DNA of 64,000 nt from Chrysomallon squamiferum. Lineage: Eukaryota; Mollusca; Gastropoda; Neomphalida; Peltospiridae. The stretch is taken from the NCBI GenBank assembly GCA_012295275.1, contig CM022671.1, forward strand, positions 19,108,956 through 19,172,955. The letters run 5' to 3'. The first letter of the stretch is position 1, and every line of letters starts with the position of its first letter. Under the pieces are notes generated by a model that was not told where the DNA came from, ran no database searches, and saw nothing but the letters and a program-made list of their open reading frames with translations. The position numbers and the translations under genes were made by a program. This document shows positions 14,801 to 20,336 of the stretch, piece after piece.

Positions 14801-17470
14801 TATACATTTATTTATATTATTGAAATGCTGAGAATTTGATATTTAAAATTACTGTTTTAACATATTTTTGAAATGAATTTTAAATAACATCTGTATATGC
14901 AAATGCATAATTGGGCACACTTGCACACAGACAGACATACATACATTCAATCATACAAAAGTAAAAAAGAAACTATTTGCTTGTAATAATGATGCAGTTA
15001 CTTTTCACAAATATATTTTGGCTGAATTAAAAATAATTTAACAGATTTAAACAAAAAATGAAAATCTTTAGATTTTTATTGTTGATTAATTTTAGAAAAG
15101 ATAGAATTATTGAACTTGGAATGTAAGAATTATGTTGATAAAATCATATTAATGGAAGGTAAGATTTTGTAATTAATGTTTTGTTTAAGCTTTTAGATTT
15201 ATTTTTTAAATTACTAATGTTATTTAAATATTTGAATATAACTGAATTATATTTTATAAAAGCAAAAAATATTATAAGAAAGTTCCAGTGTGTAATATTT
15301 CATTAAATATCTAAGAACAACATTTTGATTTGAAGCAGATAAATTATAAGCTTACTTAAAGAAATTTTGGAAATAAATTATTTAGAAATTTATGAAATCG
15401 GACATTTGGATAGGGGAAATAAACCCCCACAAAACCCAAAGAAACTTGTATTTTTATTAATATATATTAATTGTTTCTTTGGGTTTTTTTTGGTTTTTTG
15501 TTGGGAAATTTCTGGGAGGTTTTTTATTTTTATTTTTATTTTTTTTAATTTATTATTTTATTTTTGGTAGGTATGGTAAAATGATAGTGTGTTGATAATT
15601 AAAGAGATGTCAAAGGTTAATGATTACTACATGTCTAACAAAATTTCCACAGTGAATAAAAGTTCCATTGTGAATTGATTAATTTCAGTTGAATGCATTT
15701 TATATCTCACTTTAAATCAAAATTAGTAAGTTTTATAAGTGTGGGTCAGTAATGCCTCAGCATTTAAAAACAAAATCTTCTCTTTTTTTTTCTGTCTTTT
15801 AAATTTACTGTGCTTCATGATGCTCTGTTTAGATGATTAATATATTTTAGTCATTTTATTAGTTGTGTTGCTTTTCTTTCTCTTTCTTTTTTTTTTTTTC
15901 TTTCTTGATTTTCAATGTAATTTTCTGGTGTTATTTTTCATGTTAAAACATGCAGATTTGGGTTTTTGCTGGTGCCTGACATTGATTTATCAGATACTCG
16001 TGCATAAATTAAAAAAACAACCAAAAACCCCACAAATTTTGAAAATCAATCTGACAAAATATCACCATGGAGGTCCTTGATGGTTAAATAATCAGCTAAA
16101 AACACACAAAAACCCAAAACAACACCAGAAACATATTATAGCATCTTTATCTTATTTTTTTATTATTTGAGTTTGGTTTTATCTCCTTGCTAACTCAGTA
16201 ATTGCTGCTTTCTACATAATTTTTCTTCGAATTTTTTATTTTATTTTATTTTTTATTTTTATTTTTTTTAAATAATATAAAAAAGAATAATTTCTAAATA
16301 TATATATATTTTTAAATTTAGAAACTATTCTTTTTTATTTTATCATTTTTAAAAAATGTTAATTTTACTTTTCATTATTATTAATACTTTGTTTGTTACT
16401 AGTTTGTCATCATTTTGTTTCTTTTCTGTTGTTTTTTGTGTGTACAGAAAGCTTAAAGCTCTCCGACACTCATTTGAATCAATTGATGGAAAATACGCAA
16501 CATGATTTAAAATGTAAGTTTGTACATGTATTTGGCCATCTTCATATATTCTCTCTTGTTTAAAGGCCCTCTATATGGTACTAATACATTGCATAATGAA
16601 TCCAAAATACTTTATTTTCAGTGAAGGAATTATCCATCAATTGGTTTTTAAACTGTTAGTAAAAATTATAGATGCACATAGATGAATCATAGTGAACAAT
16701 AAAAATATATTAACACATATTAAAATATATTCCATATGGAAACAAAATAATTAAATGCATTTAATTAACAAATTGTAGTTTAAAAGTAAAACATTTTCAT
16801 TATAAAATAATATTATCTGTAACATTGTCTTACTCATTCACTATAATTGACAGACATTAATATTAAACTGATTAAAATGAATAATTTTATATTTATATTT
16901 TATCTCAGAGTAGTCCAAATAATATTTAGATATGTTGACTTGTCCTTAGTTTGTGTTAAGAGTTCCTCCATGCTGAAATAGAATCTGTCTGGGTTTTTCA
17001 TTACTGTAACTGTTAGTCAGTAACATAGCATAGACAGTAGAGTATGGTGTTTATTAAATTTAATCCTATTGTTTGAGTCAGCAGTTTAGAGTTTGATACA
17101 ACATTTTTACTAATGATACAAAGTTCAGAGGTTTATCAATTGTTTAGAATGTTTTACTAATATTTTGTTATAGTATAGTAGATTTATTACTTGTGCTTGA
17201 AAATACCTGTAGAATTGTTTTTCGCTTGGTTTTTTGGTTGTGTTTTTTTTTTGTATGTGTTCAGTTTATTAAGAGCATATGTGTGTTAGCATATAATAAG
17301 TGTGCAGCTCTGCTTTGGCATGGTTGAAAAAATTTATTATAGCAATGATATAATTTCAAAAATTCAGATTATAATCCTTCAATTTCAGGAAAGTGAAACT
17401 GCAAAAAAAACTTTAAAAAATAATATAAAATTTGTTTAAAATTTGTTTATTTTTATCTCGTTATTTATTT

Positions 17471-17507
<37 letters not shown>

Positions 17508-18269
17508 CTTTTAATTTAAAATTTTTTTAAATTTAATTTTTTTTTTATTTGAAAAGGTTATTATTAGCTACTTCAGAATTCTTTATTTATTATTTTTGCT
17601 TTTTATTAATCTAAGCCAAATTTTTTAAAATAATATGAATAATTAAATTAAATATTTTAAAATGTAATTATTATTTTAGTGCAACTTAAAGAATCAAGAC
17701 GCCAGTGTGAAAGCAGCAATGATCTGATACATTCATTAGAAGGTAACAATGATTAAAAAAAATATTTATTTATTTTATTTAAAAATAATAACTTTAATTA
17801 GTTTAATGGAAAGAAATAAAAATATGTGCTTGATGATAATGTTAATTTAGTTTCCCAAAAAAGAAAAGAAAGAAAGAAAAAAGAAAATACAATGAAAATA
17901 AAAAATGGATGAAAGCAAAACATTTATTTATTTATTTATAGAAGCTACTATTTTGTTTTGTCATTTTATCTTGCATATTTATATAAGAGTAAAGTATAAA
18001 CTGTGCAGCATATAGTTTACAACAGGAATTATCAAAATTAAAGAAAGGTCTTAAAATTACAATTTTTGCCAAATGTTTTGTGAAAAAGAAACAATTTATA
18101 GATTAGTTCTAGTAACTGTTTAATCAGTAGTTTAAATTTTCAAGTTTGTATTATTAACATTTTTAATTTTATTTTTATTTTATTTTATTTTATTTTATTT
18201 TATTTTATTATTTATTTATTTATATTTTATTTTATTTTATTTTTATTTTTTATTTTTTTCATATTAAAC

Positions 18270-18316
<47 letters not shown>

Positions 18317-20305
18317 TGAGAATTTTGTTTAACAGGTCAGATTGAGCAACTGGAATCTGAATTAAATCTATACAAGATACCTCAATCTGAGAAATCAGAT
18401 ATGACTCTCGTCCATTCAGAAAGCACAGTCTGTAACACAACAGCTGTAAATGGTGTTCCTGATAAAAACTCTGTGCCTTCTTCCAGTCTAACCCAGGAGG
18501 AAAATAACTGGAAAGGTGAATTTAGATCCTGCATTTTTCATTTTTGTTAGACTCTTATAGAAACATTTGGTGTTTTTTTTTCAGTTAACTAAAGTGCTGA
18601 AAAGAAAGTTATTCGCTGAACTTGCATTTTTGTTTCTTTCCCCTTTAAAATTTATAGTTTGTTTGATGTTGTGCTTTTTAACTTGAATATTAACACAGAT
18701 GATAAAAATTAACACTGTCCAGTAAAATTATGATACATTTTACAGTATATTTAGTATGCTGATGTAATGAAGATATGTAGCAAAGAACTATCACTTTAAT
18801 TTTTTTGTGCTCTGATAAAATATTTCCCTGTATATTAACTTTTCAGCATTCTACACTTTATTCTACATATTAACCTTAAAAAATCTGTTGTATATAATGA
18901 ACACATGAATATTCTACAAAGAAATAAAGAAAACAAATTTCAGTTGTAATCTTAACTGTTTCAGAAAAATAATAGAATAAATGTTTTTTTTTTTTTTATG
19001 GGATTTTTTTTCTGTTTTTTTTTTTTTTGTTAAAATAAATGGTTCAAAATAAGTATAGTAACAATTTTTTATATAAAATAATTGATCAAATATTGGTAAA
19101 CTTCTATGAAGTTTTTAGAAAATATGTTTTCGTGGATGATTTGATTAGTTTCCAATCAGTGTAACATTTGACAAACTGACATACCCAATATTTATTTGTC
19201 AACATTACCCAAGAAAAGAGTAGAAATATTTTCAAATATAAGTTGTGTCTTTTATTATTGTCAAAATTAATTACTTCTATATTGTTGTTAACCACATTAC
19301 CAGTATTAAAAATTTGTAACTTATCTTTTTGATTTTGGTTTTAGCTCTTTTAGAAGAAGCAAGGGAGGCTCAGAGACAAGCTGAAGTAGAACTTACAAAA
19401 TACAAAGGTAAACATTATTTTTTTGTTAAACAGATGTTATTTACATCAAAATTTAAAAATATATAAATAATAATAAGATATATAAGTATAAGCTGTTCAT
19501 AAATATTTTCGACTTAAGTGCAGTTGAATTAAGTTTCAGTCATTGAATATCTCCATTGTAATAGATGGAAGTTGTATTTATTAATTAGTTTGTTATAAAT
19601 TTAAAAAACAGTAGAATAAGATAGAATTAAAATGATTTTATTTTTTTTATTTGTTTATGTTTATGTATTCTTTTTTGTTTATTTGTTCTTGTTTTTGTTG
19701 GGTTTTTTAAAATTACCTATTTAATATTTTGATTATTTACTTTACTACATTTAATTTTACAATTATATGTTTTGTAAGACTATTTTTTTTTCAGTAATTG
19801 TTTTCTTTATTTTTTCGTGTTGTTTCTGACATATTTAATTTTTTTTTTAATTATATGTTTTTTTAGTTCTTTATTTTAGTTATTTATTTTTCATATTTTC
19901 ATTTTTTTAATTGTATGTTTAATACATTCAGGGCAGTTGCAAGAAGCTCAGCAGACAGCCAAACAAAGTCACAATGAAGCTGAACAGCTACGCAGTGAGT
20001 TTATAAAAAAATTATTAAAGTCTTCATTAATTGTGTTAAAATTCATCAATTCTCATGATGACATCACTTATTTTACTTTTCTAGACATTTTAAACATTTT
20101 CAATAAATAGAAAAGAAAAAGATGAAAAGAATAAATAATGATCTCATGGAATGTTTGTTTTCCAGTTCATTTTTTAATTATGTGTTAAAGAATTGTCATG
20201 CATATGTATTACTCTTCATAGATTTAAAAAATGTTAATATTATAATAACTTTTTATTACTTAGTCCTTTTATTTATATTTAATTAATTAATTATTTTATT
20301 TTATT

Positions 20306-20336
<31 letters not shown>

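Larger units (their letters stand above)
2330..17742 (+). repeat. SLMAP: Array of 24 duplicated phase 1-1 coiled-coil exons within SLMAP
   Basis: Twenty-four successive exons total 1482 nt (494 codons). Seventeen are 63 nt or close variants of that unit; the others are 42 to 72 nt. Typical exons open with an acceptor ending in TTTAG, read EEL or EDL first, carry a central K-K-Y or E-K-Y around residues 11-13, and end SLEG at a donor usually written GAAG/gtaag. Hydrophobic or core residues fall at positions 3, 6, 10, 13, 17 and 20, the 3-4 spacing of a coiled coil, and 21 residues is exactly three heptads. All junctions are phase 1, so exon gain, loss or skipping keeps frame. Introns of about 300-1300 nt hold only AT-rich simple sequence and a few dead exon copies. 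Confidence 0.9.

Noticed and set aside
17392-17440. ESETAKKTLKNN after an ATTTCAG
   Set aside because: It opens only in phase 0 while the flanking exons need phase 1. In phase 1 it hits TGA at once.
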